Below are positions 7,980 through 16,653 of a stretch of DNA of 32,723 bases, one piece after another; within the stretch, counting starts at the first letter, position 1, and each line of letters opens with the position of its first letter. The DNA comes from Endomicrobium sp. (GTDB taxonomy: Bacteria; Elusimicrobiota; Endomicrobiia; Endomicrobiales; Endomicrobiaceae). The stretch is taken from contig JAISAS010000002.1 of assembly GCA_031266535.1 (NCBI GenBank), positions 1-32,723 on the forward strand, read 5' to 3'. The notes under the pieces are model-generated. The model was not told the origin of the DNA and did no database searches. It worked only from the letters and a program-made list of their open reading frames with translations. Position numbers and translations under genes: made by a program.

Positions 7980-8555
7980 ATGTCAAAAAAAATGATTGAA
8001 GTTCGTTGGCATGGACGTGGAGGACAAGGTGCAAAAACTGCTGCACTTTTGTTTGCTGAGACACTTTTGGCGACAGGTAAATATATTCAGGCATTTCCAG
8101 AATATGGTCCAGAAAGGATGGGAGCTCCTGTACAGTCTTTTAATAGAATAAGTGATGAAATAATCACAATTCATTCTGGAATTACAAACCCTAATTATGT
8201 AGTTATTTTAGATTCATCTCTCATGAATTCAGTTAATGTAACATATGGTGTTGATAATAACGGTAAGATTATAGTGAATACTTCTCTTAATTCTCAAGAT
8301 ATTGTAAAAAAACTTGGTGTTTTGACAAACCAAGTTTGTGTCATAAATGCTAGCAAGATAGCTCTAGAAACAATAGGAAAAGATATTCCGAATACTCCTA
8401 TGCTTGGTGCTTTGGTTAAAGTTATAGGAGCTTTAAATATTGATGATGTATTAGAGAATATAAGAGTTAAACTTATGACAAAATTTAGACATAAACCAGA
8501 AGTAATCGAAGGAAATTTAACTTCAATAAAACGTGCTTTTGATGAAGTATGCTAA
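7980..8555 (+). CDS. porC: Pyruvate:ferredoxin oxidoreductase, gamma subunit
   Basis: This 191-residue protein is the gamma subunit of a four-subunit 2-oxoacid:ferredoxin oxidoreductase. The N-terminus carries the glycine-rich signature RWHGRGGQGAKTAA (about 9-22), followed by FPEYGPERMGAPVQSF. Both are characteristic of the subunit that helps form the CoA-binding region. It has a strong Shine-Dalgarno, GAGGTGAT, just before ATG 7980. The gene order gamma-delta-alpha-beta (7980-11204) is the same as in the Thermotoga maritima pyruvate enzyme, which supports pyruvate as the substrate. A related 2-oxoacid such as 2-oxoisovalerate cannot be excluded from sequence alone. The enzyme acts in the cytoplasm and yields acetyl-CoA, CO2 and reduced ferredoxin. 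Confidence 0.93.
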   Translation: MSKKMIEVRWHGRGGQGAKTAALLFAETLLATGKYIQAFPEYGPERMGAPVQSFNRISDEIITIHSGITNPNYVVILDSSLMNSVNVTYGVDNNGKIIVNTSLNSQDIVKKLGVLTNQVCVINASKIALETIGKDIPNTPMLGALVKVIGALNIDDVLENIRVKLMTKFRHKPEVIEGNLTSIKRAFDEVC

Positions 8556-8656
8556 ATTAATATTTAGTTAAGTTTAGTTAAACTGTGATTGATCGTCATA
8601 ATTATACAGTGTTTTGGATTTTATGCTGTTTGTAGTTTTATTGGAGGAGGAATAAA

Positions 8657-8998
8657 GTGAAAAAAAAAGAAGTAAAAGGATTTAATGTACATGATAATGA
8701 GAAAAAACTATCAGTTTCTGAACTTCCTGTAGGAGATATAGTTGAAGCTGGGACTGCAGTTGATTTTTATACAGGAAGTTGGCGTTTACAAAGACCTGTA
8801 TGGAATAAGGAAAAATGTATTAATTGTTTAATATGTTGGATTTCATGTCCGGATTCTTGTATAAAAATTCTTCCTGATAAACAAAAAACAAGTATTGTTG
8901 CTGGTATAGATTATGATCATTGTAAAGGTTGTGGAATTTGTGCCAAGGAATGTCCATCTAAAATTAAAGCAATTACTATGGAACATGAAAAGAAATAA
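8657..8998 (+). CDS. porD: Pyruvate:ferredoxin oxidoreductase, delta (ferredoxin) subunit
   Basis: This 113-residue polyferredoxin subunit has two [4Fe-4S] motifs. The first is CINCLICWISCP and the second is CKGCGICAKECP; each has C-x2-C-x2-C-x3-C-P. The stretch before the clusters (GSWRLQRPVWNKEKC) is typical of PorD proteins. The start is GTG 8657, chosen because GGAGGAGG lies at 8643-8650 with good spacing. It passes electrons from the thiamine-diphosphate centre of the alpha/beta subunits towards external ferredoxin. It follows porC after 101 non-coding bases and precedes porA by 28. All eight cluster ligands are present. Confidence 0.94.
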   Translation: MKKKEVKGFNVHDNEKKLSVSELPVGDIVEAGTAVDFYTGSWRLQRPVWNKEKCINCLICWISCPDSCIKILPDKQKTSIVAGIDYDHCKGCGICAKECPSKIKAITMEHEKK

Positions 8999-9026
8999 AC
9001 ATAATGGCAAAAAGAGGTTTAATTAA

Positions 9027-10238
9027 ATGATAAAAACTGTGTGTTCAAGAGGAAAAATTGTTGCAAAAACTGGCAATGAAGTTATGGCTGAAGCAATGCG
9101 ACAGATAGAACCTGATGTAGTTGCAGCATATCCTATAACTCCAGCTACGGAAATAGTACAAATTTTTTCACAGTTTGTTGCAGACGGAATTATAAAAAGT
9201 GAATTTGTAGCTGTAGAGAGCGAACATTCAGCAATGTCAACCACCATAGCTGCATCAGCTGCTGGAGCAAGAGCTATGACAGCTACATCTTCTCAGGGGT
9301 TATCTCTTATGTGGGAGATGCTTTATATAGCTTCTGGATTAAGACTCCCCGTAGTAATGGCTGAAGTAAATAGAGCACTTTCTGCTCCTATTAATATTCA
9401 TGGAGATCAATCTGATACTATGGGAGCAAGAGATTCTGGTTGGATTCAAATATATTCTGAAAATTCGCAAGAAGCTTATGATAACATGATTCAATCTATA
9501 AGAATAGCGGAAAAAGCGAAGCTTCCAGCTTTTGTAACTACAGATGGATTTATTATTTCTCATTGTATGGAAGTTGTAGAAGTTTATCCAGATGTGGATG
9601 TAAAAGCATTTATTGGTGAATATAAGCCGGATAGATATTTATTAGATGTAAAAAATCCTTATACTTTAGGATCGATTGATTTGCAGGATTATTATTTTGA
9701 ACACAGATATCAATTAGCTAAAGCAATGACAGATGCAAAAGATATAATTTTAGATGTAGCAGATGATTTTAAAGAGACTTTTGGACGTGAATATGGATTG
9801 TATGAAAAATATATGATTGATGATGCAGAAATTGCAATAGTAGTTATTGGATCTGTTGCTGGAACTTCAAAAGTTGTAGTAAAAGAATTAAGAAAAAGGG
9901 GTATTAAAGCAGGACTTTTAAAAATAAGAGTTTATAGGCCTTTTCCTTCATATCAGATAGCTAAAGATCTAAAACGAATTAAAGCTGTTGCAATTCTTGA
10001 TAAGGCAGATTCTTGTTCTGGTGCTTTTGGTCCTATCTATTCAGATGTTGCTGCATCTTTGTGTTCTATTGGGATGGTATCATCGTGTCCTAAGATTGTA
10101 AATTATGTTTATGGACTTGGTGGAAGAGAAATTAATACTGATCATATTTTTAGTATTTATGAAAAATTAAAAAAAATTGTTCTAGGTGTGGAAAATTTTT
10201 CAAATAAAATTGAATATATAAATGTGAGGATAAAATAG
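9027..10238 (+). CDS. porA: Pyruvate:ferredoxin oxidoreductase, alpha subunit
   Basis: The 403-residue alpha subunit holds the pyrimidine-binding domain for thiamine diphosphate. The AAYPITPATEIVQ segment (about 34-46) contains the conserved Y-P-I-T-P. The EFVAVESEHSAMS segment provides the catalytic Glu and neighbouring residues. ATSSQGLSLMWEMLY and the later MGARDSGWIQIY are also family hallmarks. The C-terminal third (from about residue 255) is the transketolase C-terminal-like domain. The start is ATG 9027 with AGAGGT upstream. It lies between porD and porB with short gaps, consistent with one operon. The length is usual for separate PorA subunits, with no sign of damage. Confidence 0.95.
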   Translation: MIKTVCSRGKIVAKTGNEVMAEAMRQIEPDVVAAYPITPATEIVQIFSQFVADGIIKSEFVAVESEHSAMSTTIAASAAGARAMTATSSQGLSLMWEMLYIASGLRLPVVMAEVNRALSAPINIHGDQSDTMGARDSGWIQIYSENSQEAYDNMIQSIRIAEKAKLPAFVTTDGFIISHCMEVVEVYPDVDVKAFIGEYKPDRYLLDVKNPYTLGSIDLQDYYFEHRYQLAKAMTDAKDIILDVADDFKETFGREYGLYEKYMIDDAEIAIVVIGSVAGTSKVVVKELRKRGIKAGLLKIRVYRPFPSYQIAKDLKRIKAVAILDKADSCSGAFGPIYSDVAASLCSIGMVSSCPKIVNYVYGLGGREINTDHIFSIYEKLKKIVLGVENFSNKIEYINVRIK

Positions 10239-10268
10239 AAATAATAAAGTTTTTAGGAGACATATAGA

Positions 10269-11204
10269 ATGATAAATCTAAGGGAATTAAGTAAGAATCC
10301 AGAGAGAATAACATCTGGGCATCGTCTTTGTGCTGGTTGTGGAGCCGGAATAGTTGCAAGGCAAGTTTTAATAGCTACTGGATGTATCCCAGTTGTTGTT
10401 ACAAGTGCAACTGGTTGTTTAGAAGTTTCTACTACTATATTTCCTTATACTGCATGGAAAACTTCATTCTTTCATAGTGCGTTTGAAAATTCTGCAGCAA
10501 CATGTAGTGGTATTGAGGTGGCATATAAAAGTTTAAAAGCGCAAAAAAAAATAAAAGAAGATATTAGATTTATAGCCTTTGGTGGTGATGGAGGTACGTA
10601 TGATATAGGTTTTCAATCTTTATCTGGTGCAATGGAAAGAGGTCACAGAATGCTTTATGTGTGTTATAATAATGAAGCGTATATGAATACTGGAATTCAG
10701 AGATCTGGTGCGACTCCTAAGGGGGCTCATACTACAACTGCACCAGCGGGTAGAGTTAAACAAGGTAAGGATCAATATAGAAAGGATTTAACGCAGATTA
10801 TGGTTGCTCATAATATTCCTTACGTTGCTCAAAGTTATATTGGAAATTGGAATGATTTAATGCAAAAAGTGCAAAAAGCTTTGGCAATTGATGGTCCATC
10901 ATTCATAAATGTACTTACACCGTGTAGATTAGGATGGAATTATAAAGTTGAAGATACAATGGAACTTGCGAGGCTTGCGGTTGAAACTTGTATTTGGCCA
11001 TCTTATGAAGTTGAAAATGGAGTTTACAAAATAAATGTTGAACCTAAGGAAAAGAAACCAGTAGTAGAATTTTTAAAAATGCAAGGACGATTTAGACATC
11101 TTTTCAAACCTGAAAATACTTATATTATTGAAGAGATACAAAAAAATGTTGACGAAAGATGGAAAATTTTACAATTTAGAGCAAAAATTGATTATGGAGC
11201 ATAA
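10269..11204 (+). CDS. porB: Pyruvate:ferredoxin oxidoreductase, beta (TPP-binding) subunit
   Basis: The 311-residue beta subunit binds the diphosphate of thiamine diphosphate and the proximal [4Fe-4S] cluster. GHRLCAGCGAG (18-28) provides two cluster cysteines, and further Cys occur at TSATGC and near the end in TPCRLGW. The GDGG...N motif of TPP enzymes is seen as FGGDGGTYDIG followed by YVCYNNEAYMNTGIQ. The SGATPKGAHTTTAPAG segment is typical of pyruvate-type beta subunits. The start is ATG 10269 with AGGAGA upstream. It is the last gene of the por cluster; a tRNA-Asn follows on the same strand after 41 bases. Confidence 0.95.
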   Translation: MINLRELSKNPERITSGHRLCAGCGAGIVARQVLIATGCIPVVVTSATGCLEVSTTIFPYTAWKTSFFHSAFENSAATCSGIEVAYKSLKAQKKIKEDIRFIAFGGDGGTYDIGFQSLSGAMERGHRMLYVCYNNEAYMNTGIQRSGATPKGAHTTTAPAGRVKQGKDQYRKDLTQIMVAHNIPYVAQSYIGNWNDLMQKVQKALAIDGPSFINVLTPCRLGWNYKVEDTMELARLAVETCIWPSYEVENGVYKINVEPKEKKPVVEFLKMQGRFRHLFKPENTYIIEEIQKNVDERWKILQFRAKIDYGA

Positions 11205-11245
11205 GTATAATTTTCGGTAAATAAATAGTTAAATTTATTTTTTAT

Positions 11246-11317
11246 TCCGACGTAGCTCAATGGTAGAGCAATCGGCTGTTAACCGATTGGTTGTTGGTTC
11301 GAATCCAGCCGTCGGAG
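11246..11317 (+). tRNA. tRNA-Asn (anticodon GTT)
   Basis: A full cloverleaf is visible. The acceptor stem is TCCGACG/CGTCGGA with discriminator G. The D-arm is GCTC...GAGC, the anticodon stem ATCGG/CCGAT has loop CTGTTAA, and the T-stem GTTGG/CCAGC has loop TTCGAAT. The anticodon GTT reads Asn. The 3' CCA is not encoded. It lies between porB and rpsO. Confidence 0.96.
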
Positions 11318-11380
11318 TGTTTCATAGAAAAAATTAAATGTAAATATAATAGCTTATTGTAGCTGAGGAGTGAATAAATT

Positions 11381-11641
11381 ATGATATTAAAAAAAAAAGA
11401 AATAGTTGAAAAATTTAAAATGCATGTGGCAGATACAGGATCTACGGAAGTTCAAGTTGCTCTTCTTACATCAAAGATTAGATATCTTTCTGAGCATTTT
11501 CAGAAAGCTCCAAAAGATTTTGCTTCAAAGGTGGGATTTCTTAAAATGATAGGACAAAGAAGAAGATTATTGAACTATATTAAAAAGCACAATGAAGATG
11601 GTTATTCCTTATTAATTAAAAAGTTGGATATTAGAAAATAG
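11381..11641 (+). CDS. rpsO: 30S ribosomal protein S15
   Basis: S15 binds 16S rRNA at an early step of small-subunit assembly. The 86-residue length is close to the usual 88-89. The conserved core is present: DTGSTEVQVALLT (18-30), then the H-x2-K region ending in LKMIGQRRRLLNYIKK (about 54-69). The ATG at 11381 has GAGGAG at 11365-11370. It is followed by pnp, the classic rpsO-pnp arrangement, with an inverted repeat between the two genes. In other bacteria S15 represses its own translation through its leader. I see no clear pseudoknot in the 63 bases between the tRNA and the start, so such control is only a possibility here. Confidence 0.96.
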   Translation: MILKKKEIVEKFKMHVADTGSTEVQVALLTSKIRYLSEHFQKAPKDFASKVGFLKMIGQRRRLLNYIKKHNEDGYSLLIKKLDIRK

Positions 11642-11695
11642 GTGTTATTAATAAAAAAAGCTTAACCAATGTATTTATGTGAACATTTTTATTTT

Positions 11696-11725
11696 AAATA
11701 CTTAACTTTTTTATGTTAGGTATTT
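11696..11725 (+). terminator. Hairpin between rpsO and pnp (terminator/attenuator or processing site)
   Basis: AAATACTTAAC (11696-11706) pairs with GTTAGGTATTT (11715-11725) over 11 positions with one G-U pair and an 8-base T-rich loop. TTGTT follows. It ends 18 bases before the pnp start. It resembles a leaky intrinsic terminator or an RNase processing stem like that in the rpsO-pnp spacer of Escherichia coli. Confidence 0.6.
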
Positions 11726-11743
11726 TTGTTAAATGAGGTTAAA

Positions 11744-13813
11744 ATGGAATATTTTATAAAAGAAATTGAAATTGTAGGGAAAAAATTTATTGTTGAATCT
11801 GGAAAGCTTGCGAGGCAATCAAATGGTTCGTGTATGATAAGAGTTGGTGGTACAGTAGTTTTAGTTACCGTAGTTGCTGCGAAGGAAGCTAAATTTGGTG
11901 TAAACTTTGTACCTTTGACAGTAAATTATAGAGAAAGAACTTATGCTTCTGGAAAAATACCAGGTGGATTTTTTAAAAGAGAAGCTAAACCTAAAGATGG
12001 TGAGATACTAATAAGCAGATTGATAGATAGAAGTATAAGGCCGTTGTTTCCAAAATATTGGAAAAATGATACTCAAATATCTGTTATTGTTCTTTCACAC
12101 GATGGGCAAAATGATTCTGCAACAGCTGCTATTTTGGGTGCGTCTATTGCTTTGTATACATCTGATTTGCCATTTACGACTCCTGTAGCTTCAGTAAGAA
12201 TAGGTAAAATAAATGGACATTTTGTTGTAAATCCGTTGATAAATGATCAAAAATTTAGTAGCTTAAATTTGATTTTAAGTGGTGCCGAAGAAGCTTTGAC
12301 AATGGTTGAGGCAGATGCTCAAGAGATTTCAGAAGAAGAAATGTTACAAGCTTTAAATCTTGGAAAAGATATAATAAAAGAAATTTGTTTATTTCAAAAC
12401 TTGCTTCCTACAAAGGCAAAATTTCAAATTGTAGAACCTCAGTGTAATATGCTGTTAAAAGCTGATATTGAGGTTGAAGCAATCCCAAAAGCTAAAGAAG
12501 CTATTATGATCGAAGAAAAAACAAAAAGAGAATCTTTTTGGAATTTATTTAAGAAAGATATATTGTTGAGGTTTATCGAAAAATATCCTAAAGAATTGCC
12601 AGAAACTATAGAAACAATTTTGGAAGATATTTTTTTCAAAAAAGCAAGAGAACTTATATTAACAAGAAAAATCCGTACAGACGGACGTAATTTAGAAGAA
12701 ATAAGATCAATAACTTGTGAAACAAATATGCTCCCAAGAGTTCATGGCTCAGGATTATTTACAAGAGGGCAAACACAGGCTTTAGTTACTGTAACTCTTG
12801 GAACTCCAAATGATATGCAAGTTGTAGATGAACTTCAAGGTGAATACAAAGAACGATTTATATTTCATTATAATTTCCCTGGATTTGCAACTGGAGAACC
12901 CAAAGGAGAAAGGTCTGTAAGTAGAAGGGAAGTTGGACACGGATATTTAGCTAAAAGAGCTCTAAAGGCAATTTTACCAAATGAAGAAGATTTTGGTTAT
13001 ACTATAAGAATGGTATCTGATATATTAGAGTCTAATGGTTCTTCGTCAATGGCTTCAGTTTGTGGTGGTTCGCTTGCTTTATTTAATGCTGGAGTACCTG
13101 TAAAAACAAGTTGTGCTGGAGTTGCTATGGGACTTGTTAAAGAAGGGAATGATTATGTCATTTTAACAGATATTATGGGTATGGAAGATCATATTGGAGA
13201 TATGGATTTTAAAATAGCAGGAACGAGAAAGGGTATTACAGCGCTTCAGATGGATATAAAAATTTCAGGGCTTACAACTGAAATTATGGCTCAAGCCTTA
13301 GATCAAGCAAAACGTGGAAGATTTTTTATATTAGATAAAATGGATATTGAAATTCCATTTCCAAATAATAATCTCTCAAATTTTGCACCTCGTATTGCGA
13401 TTCTGACAATTCCTCAAAATAAAATAGGTGAACTCATAGGTCCTGGTGGAAAAAATATAAGAAAAATTCAAGAAGAAAATGATGTTAAAGTAGATATTAA
13501 TGAAAATGGTAAAGTATTTATTTCTGGAATTAAGTCAGCCGGAGTTGATTCAGCGAAGGAGTATATAAAATCTTTAGTTAATGATATTGAAATTGGAAAA
13601 ATTTATAAAAGTAAGATCATAAAAATAGTAGCATTTGGAGCTTTTGCTGAAATTTTCCCTGGAAAAGAAGGTTTAATTCATATTTCACAGCTTTCAAATC
13701 AGCGTGTTAAAAAAATTGAAGATTTGTTAAAAGAAGGAGATGAAGTTAAAGTTAAAGTAATTGAGATTGATAAACAAGGAAAGATAAGTCTAAGTGTAAA
13801 AGCAGCTAATTAA
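11744..13813 (+). CDS. pnp: Polyribonucleotide nucleotidyltransferase (PNPase)
   Basis: PNPase degrades RNA 3' to 5' by phosphorolysis and is a trimer in the cytoplasm. The 689-residue protein has the full order: first RNase PH domain (to about 210), helical linker, second RNase PH domain (about 310-545), KH domain and S1 domain. The second catalytic domain shows ETNMLPRVHGSGLFTRGQTQ and the D-I-x-G-M-E-D-H-x-G-D-M-D-F-K region. KH shows IGPGGKNIRKIQ. S1 ends with GKISLSVKA. ATG 11744 is preferred over the TTG at 11726, because GAGG at 11735-11738 precedes it and the TTG lies at the foot of the hairpin. The stop is six bases before accB. Confidence 0.96.
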   Translation: MEYFIKEIEIVGKKFIVESGKLARQSNGSCMIRVGGTVVLVTVVAAKEAKFGVNFVPLTVNYRERTYASGKIPGGFFKREAKPKDGEILISRLIDRSIRPLFPKYWKNDTQISVIVLSHDGQNDSATAAILGASIALYTSDLPFTTPVASVRIGKINGHFVVNPLINDQKFSSLNLILSGAEEALTMVEADAQEISEEEMLQALNLGKDIIKEICLFQNLLPTKAKFQIVEPQCNMLLKADIEVEAIPKAKEAIMIEEKTKRESFWNLFKKDILLRFIEKYPKELPETIETILEDIFFKKARELILTRKIRTDGRNLEEIRSITCETNMLPRVHGSGLFTRGQTQALVTVTLGTPNDMQVVDELQGEYKERFIFHYNFPGFATGEPKGERSVSRREVGHGYLAKRALKAILPNEEDFGYTIRMVSDILESNGSSSMASVCGGSLALFNAGVPVKTSCAGVAMGLVKEGNDYVILTDIMGMEDHIGDMDFKIAGTRKGITALQMDIKISGLTTEIMAQALDQAKRGRFFILDKMDIEIPFPNNNLSNFAPRIAILTIPQNKIGELIGPGGKNIRKIQEENDVKVDINENGKVFISGIKSAGVDSAKEYIKSLVNDIEIGKIYKSKIIKIVAFGAFAEIFPGKEGLIHISQLSNQRVKKIEDLLKEGDEVKVKVIEIDKQGKISLSVKAAN

Positions 13814-13819
13814 TAAAAT

Positions 13820-14257
13820 ATGACTAATAATATTAAAGAAAAAGTAAAATCTATCTATGATGTAATGAAAGAAGAAAATGTTTTAGAGCTTGATGTAAAG
13901 TCAAAAGATTATGGTATTTATATAAGACGTAAAAATAATAATGATAAGGAATTCAAAAAGCAAAAAATAAATTTTGAAGATGATCGTGAGGATGATCGTG
14001 AAGAATCAGTAGTTTTGGGGACAACAATAAAATCACCATTAACTGGTATATTTTATAGAGCTCCGTCACCTTCTTCAAAAGTATATGTGAATGAAGGAGA
14101 TATTGTAGAAATTGGAAATACGGTGTGTTTAATTGAAGCAATGAAGGTTATGAATGAAATAAAGGCTACTTTTAAAGCAAAAATTTTAAAAATATTGATT
14201 GAAAATGGTAGTTCTGTGAATTCTGGACAAAGTCTATTCGAAGTTGAGAAAATATAA
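13820..14257 (+). CDS. accB: Biotin carboxyl carrier protein of acetyl-CoA carboxylase
   Basis: AccB carries carboxybiotin between the carboxylase and transferase parts of acetyl-CoA carboxylase, the first step of fatty acid synthesis. The 145-residue length is typical. The biotinyl domain (about 68-145) contains the attachment motif EAMKVMNE with Lys109. Many homologues have EAMKMMNE, and Val is a known variant. TIKSPLTGIFYRAPSP is the usual domain start and thumb region. The linker holds an acidic/basic repeat DDREDDREE encoded by a short DNA duplication (about 13979-14001). There is no Shine-Dalgarno and the gene begins six bases after pnp, so translational coupling is likely. accC does not follow, which is unusual because accB and accC are commonly adjacent. 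Confidence 0.94.
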   Translation: MTNNIKEKVKSIYDVMKEENVLELDVKSKDYGIYIRRKNNNDKEFKKQKINFEDDREDDREESVVLGTTIKSPLTGIFYRAPSPSSKVYVNEGDIVEIGNTVCLIEAMKVMNEIKATFKAKILKILIENGSSVNSGQSLFEVEKI

Positions 14258-14454
14258 GAGTAAATATACATGTAATTTATAGCGTTATAGTAAATAATAT
14301 TTTGTTTCATATTGGTGTGTATGTAGGTAATAAATTCGTTTTCTGTACTTTTCTAAAAAATAAAATAGTAATAAAAATGAATTTGATATAAATTTATAAA
14401 GCTTCTTTTAAAATAAATTATAGAGTGTTTTTTCTTGTAAGAGGGCTGATTTCT

Positions 14455-16548
14455 ATGCCACAAAATAGTGGAGAAGATAAAAATAGATTAGAAATAAATA
14501 GAGGAGCTGCGTCTGTATTTTTCATATTAGCAACATTTTTTAGTGCTTATGTATTTATTAATCCAGCTAAATCAGGTCTGATTGGAAAAGTATTTTTTAC
14601 TATAATTTTTAATATATTTGGAACGGCATCTTATATTTTACCCCTGATATTTTTGCAATATTTTATGATAAATATTAAATGGTCCGTAAAATTGAATGTA
14701 AAACTTACATTTGTATGGTCTCTTATATGTCTTATTTCATTATCAATATTATTTGAAGCAATAAAACTTACATTTAAATTTACAATTTACGGAGGTTGGA
14801 TAGGTCATAATTTATATCCATTTTTCAAAGAATTTTTTGAAACGTGGATTAGTCTTATTATTTTGATTATAGTTTTTTTATTTTCTGTAGCGAAATTTTT
14901 AAAAATTCCAATAGTTTTATATTTTCTAAGAAACATGAAAAAATTAGTTAATAAAAAACAATCGCAATATGAAATGCAACAAGAGTTTATTCCTAAAATT
15001 CATAAATTAGAACATATGAATTCAAACGTCACGCAAAAGCAAGAAAATAATATTGAACATTTAGTTGAACAAGAAAAAATAAATAGTAAAATTTTTAGTT
15101 ATAAGCTTCCTATTAGTGATTTACTCAAACCTGAGTTTACTTCTATTTTTAAAGTAAGTAAAGAAGAGCTTTTAAGAATGGCATCACTTTTAAGGAGTAC
15201 CCTTGCAGATTTTGATATCAATGCAGAGGTTAGAGATATTATTCCTGGTCCAGTAGTAACTAGGTATGATTTAGTTTTAGCTCCAGGTGTGAGAATACAA
15301 GCTGTATCAAGCATTGCTGATAATATTTCTCTTACTATGCGTACTGCATCCATAAGAATTGTTCCTATTCCAGAAAAATCAGCTGTTGGAATAGAGGTAC
15401 CAAATTCTTTAAGTGTTGTGGTTGGCTTAAAAGAAATTTTAGAAAGTAATGCTTTTAAAAATTCGAAATCTTTGCTTACTTTGGCTTTAGGTAAGACAAC
15501 TGATGGAACTGGTTATGTAACAGATTTGATTTCAATGCCACATCTTTTGATTGCAGGATCAACAGGTTCAGGAAAAAGTGTAGGCATTCATACTATAATA
15601 CTTTCTATTCTGTATAAAGCGCGGCCTGATGAAGTAAAATTTATGTTGATTGATCCGAAACATGTTGAAATGTCTGTATACAAGGATATTCCACACATTT
15701 ACAATCCATGTTCTCTAGCTTCTGATGCAAATATTATAACTGATCCAAGAGAAGCTGCAGTGGCTTTGAAAAAACTTGTGAATGTTATGGACACAAGATA
15801 TTTAAAATTTGCAAAAAAGATGGTAAGGAATATTGAAGATTATAATAAAAAAGTAACTAATGGTGAAAAAGAATTTTATATTGTTGTCATAATAGATGAA
15901 TTTGCAGATTTAATGCTTGTTGTACAAAAAGAAATAGAAAGCTCTATACAACGTTTAGCTCAGATGGCGAGAGCTGTTGGTATACATTTAATTCTTGCAA
16001 CTCAAAGGCCGTCAGTTAATGTTATAACTGGTATTATTAAGGCAAATTTTCCAGCTAAAATTTCATTTCAAACAAGTTCAAAAGTCGATTCGCGAGTTAT
16101 TTTAGATTTACTTGGAGCAGAATGTTTAATGGGAAAAGGAGATATGTTATTTATGCTTCCTGGAGAATCAAGGCCTATTAGATTACAGGGCGCTTACGTC
16201 TCACCTAAAGAAGCTGAAAGAATTGTATCATTTATAAAGAATCAAGCTTTTCCGAAAATATACGAACCTACAATGATTGAAGTTATGAACAAAAATGATT
16301 TTAACAATGTATGTGAAGAGAAAAAAATGAAAGATTTAATTCCAGCTCTAAATCTTATAAACGAACGTAAACGTATATCTCAAGATTTACTTAAGGCAAA
16401 TTTTGGGAGTTCTGCAAGAGCTACTAATATATTAAGTATTCTTGAAACTAAAGGATTTATAGCTAAGCCTAGGGGTACAAACAGATGGTGTATAGATTAT
16501 AAGAAAATTGCAGAATATTTAGTGGATAATATGGAAAGTAAACATTGA
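14455..16548 (+). CDS. ftsK: DNA translocase FtsK/SpoIIIE
   Basis: FtsK anchors at the division septum and pumps chromosomal DNA so that sister chromosomes separate before closure. ATG 14455 is chosen over GTG 14425 because GAGGG lies at 14441-14445; this gives 697 residues, shorter than Escherichia coli FtsK but normal for this group. Four membrane segments fill about residues 20-165. A variable linker follows, then the motor: alpha domain, Walker A AGSTGSGKS (from about residue 367), Walker B VVIIDEFADLM (about 477-487), and TQRPSV. The C-terminal winged-helix gamma domain is present (LLKANFGSSARATNIL), which in other bacteria reads polar DNA motifs and contacts XerD. xerC/D lies about 1.9 kb downstream. 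Confidence 0.95.
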   Translation: MPQNSGEDKNRLEINRGAASVFFILATFFSAYVFINPAKSGLIGKVFFTIIFNIFGTASYILPLIFLQYFMINIKWSVKLNVKLTFVWSLICLISLSILFEAIKLTFKFTIYGGWIGHNLYPFFKEFFETWISLIILIIVFLFSVAKFLKIPIVLYFLRNMKKLVNKKQSQYEMQQEFIPKIHKLEHMNSNVTQKQENNIEHLVEQEKINSKIFSYKLPISDLLKPEFTSIFKVSKEELLRMASLLRSTLADFDINAEVRDIIPGPVVTRYDLVLAPGVRIQAVSSIADNISLTMRTASIRIVPIPEKSAVGIEVPNSLSVVVGLKEILESNAFKNSKSLLTLALGKTTDGTGYVTDLISMPHLLIAGSTGSGKSVGIHTIILSILYKARPDEVKFMLIDPKHVEMSVYKDIPHIYNPCSLASDANIITDPREAAVALKKLVNVMDTRYLKFAKKMVRNIEDYNKKVTNGEKEFYIVVIIDEFADLMLVVQKEIESSIQRLAQMARAVGIHLILATQRPSVNVITGIIKANFPAKISFQTSSKVDSRVILDLLGAECLMGKGDMLFMLPGESRPIRLQGAYVSPKEAERIVSFIKNQAFPKIYEPTMIEVMNKNDFNNVCEEKKMKDLIPALNLINERKRISQDLLKANFGSSARATNILSILETKGFIAKPRGTNRWCIDYKKIAEYLVDNMESKH

Positions 16549-16653
16549 AAATTCTAAATTTTATAAAAATAGTTTTGTTCCAACTGATTATGTACGGTTT
16601 TTTTATGTAAACAACATATTATTAATAAATTTATTTCTATTAGGGAGAAATTA

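Noticed and set aside
8556-8656. Possible FNR/CRP/Rex-like operator between porC and porD
   Set aside because: TTGAT and TGTGA half-sites are present but the second halves mismatch; not enough to call a binding site.
14383-14411. TTGATA...TTTTAA promoter-like pair before ftsK
   Set aside because: The spacing or the -10 match fails in each register tried; too many such words occur in AT-rich DNA.
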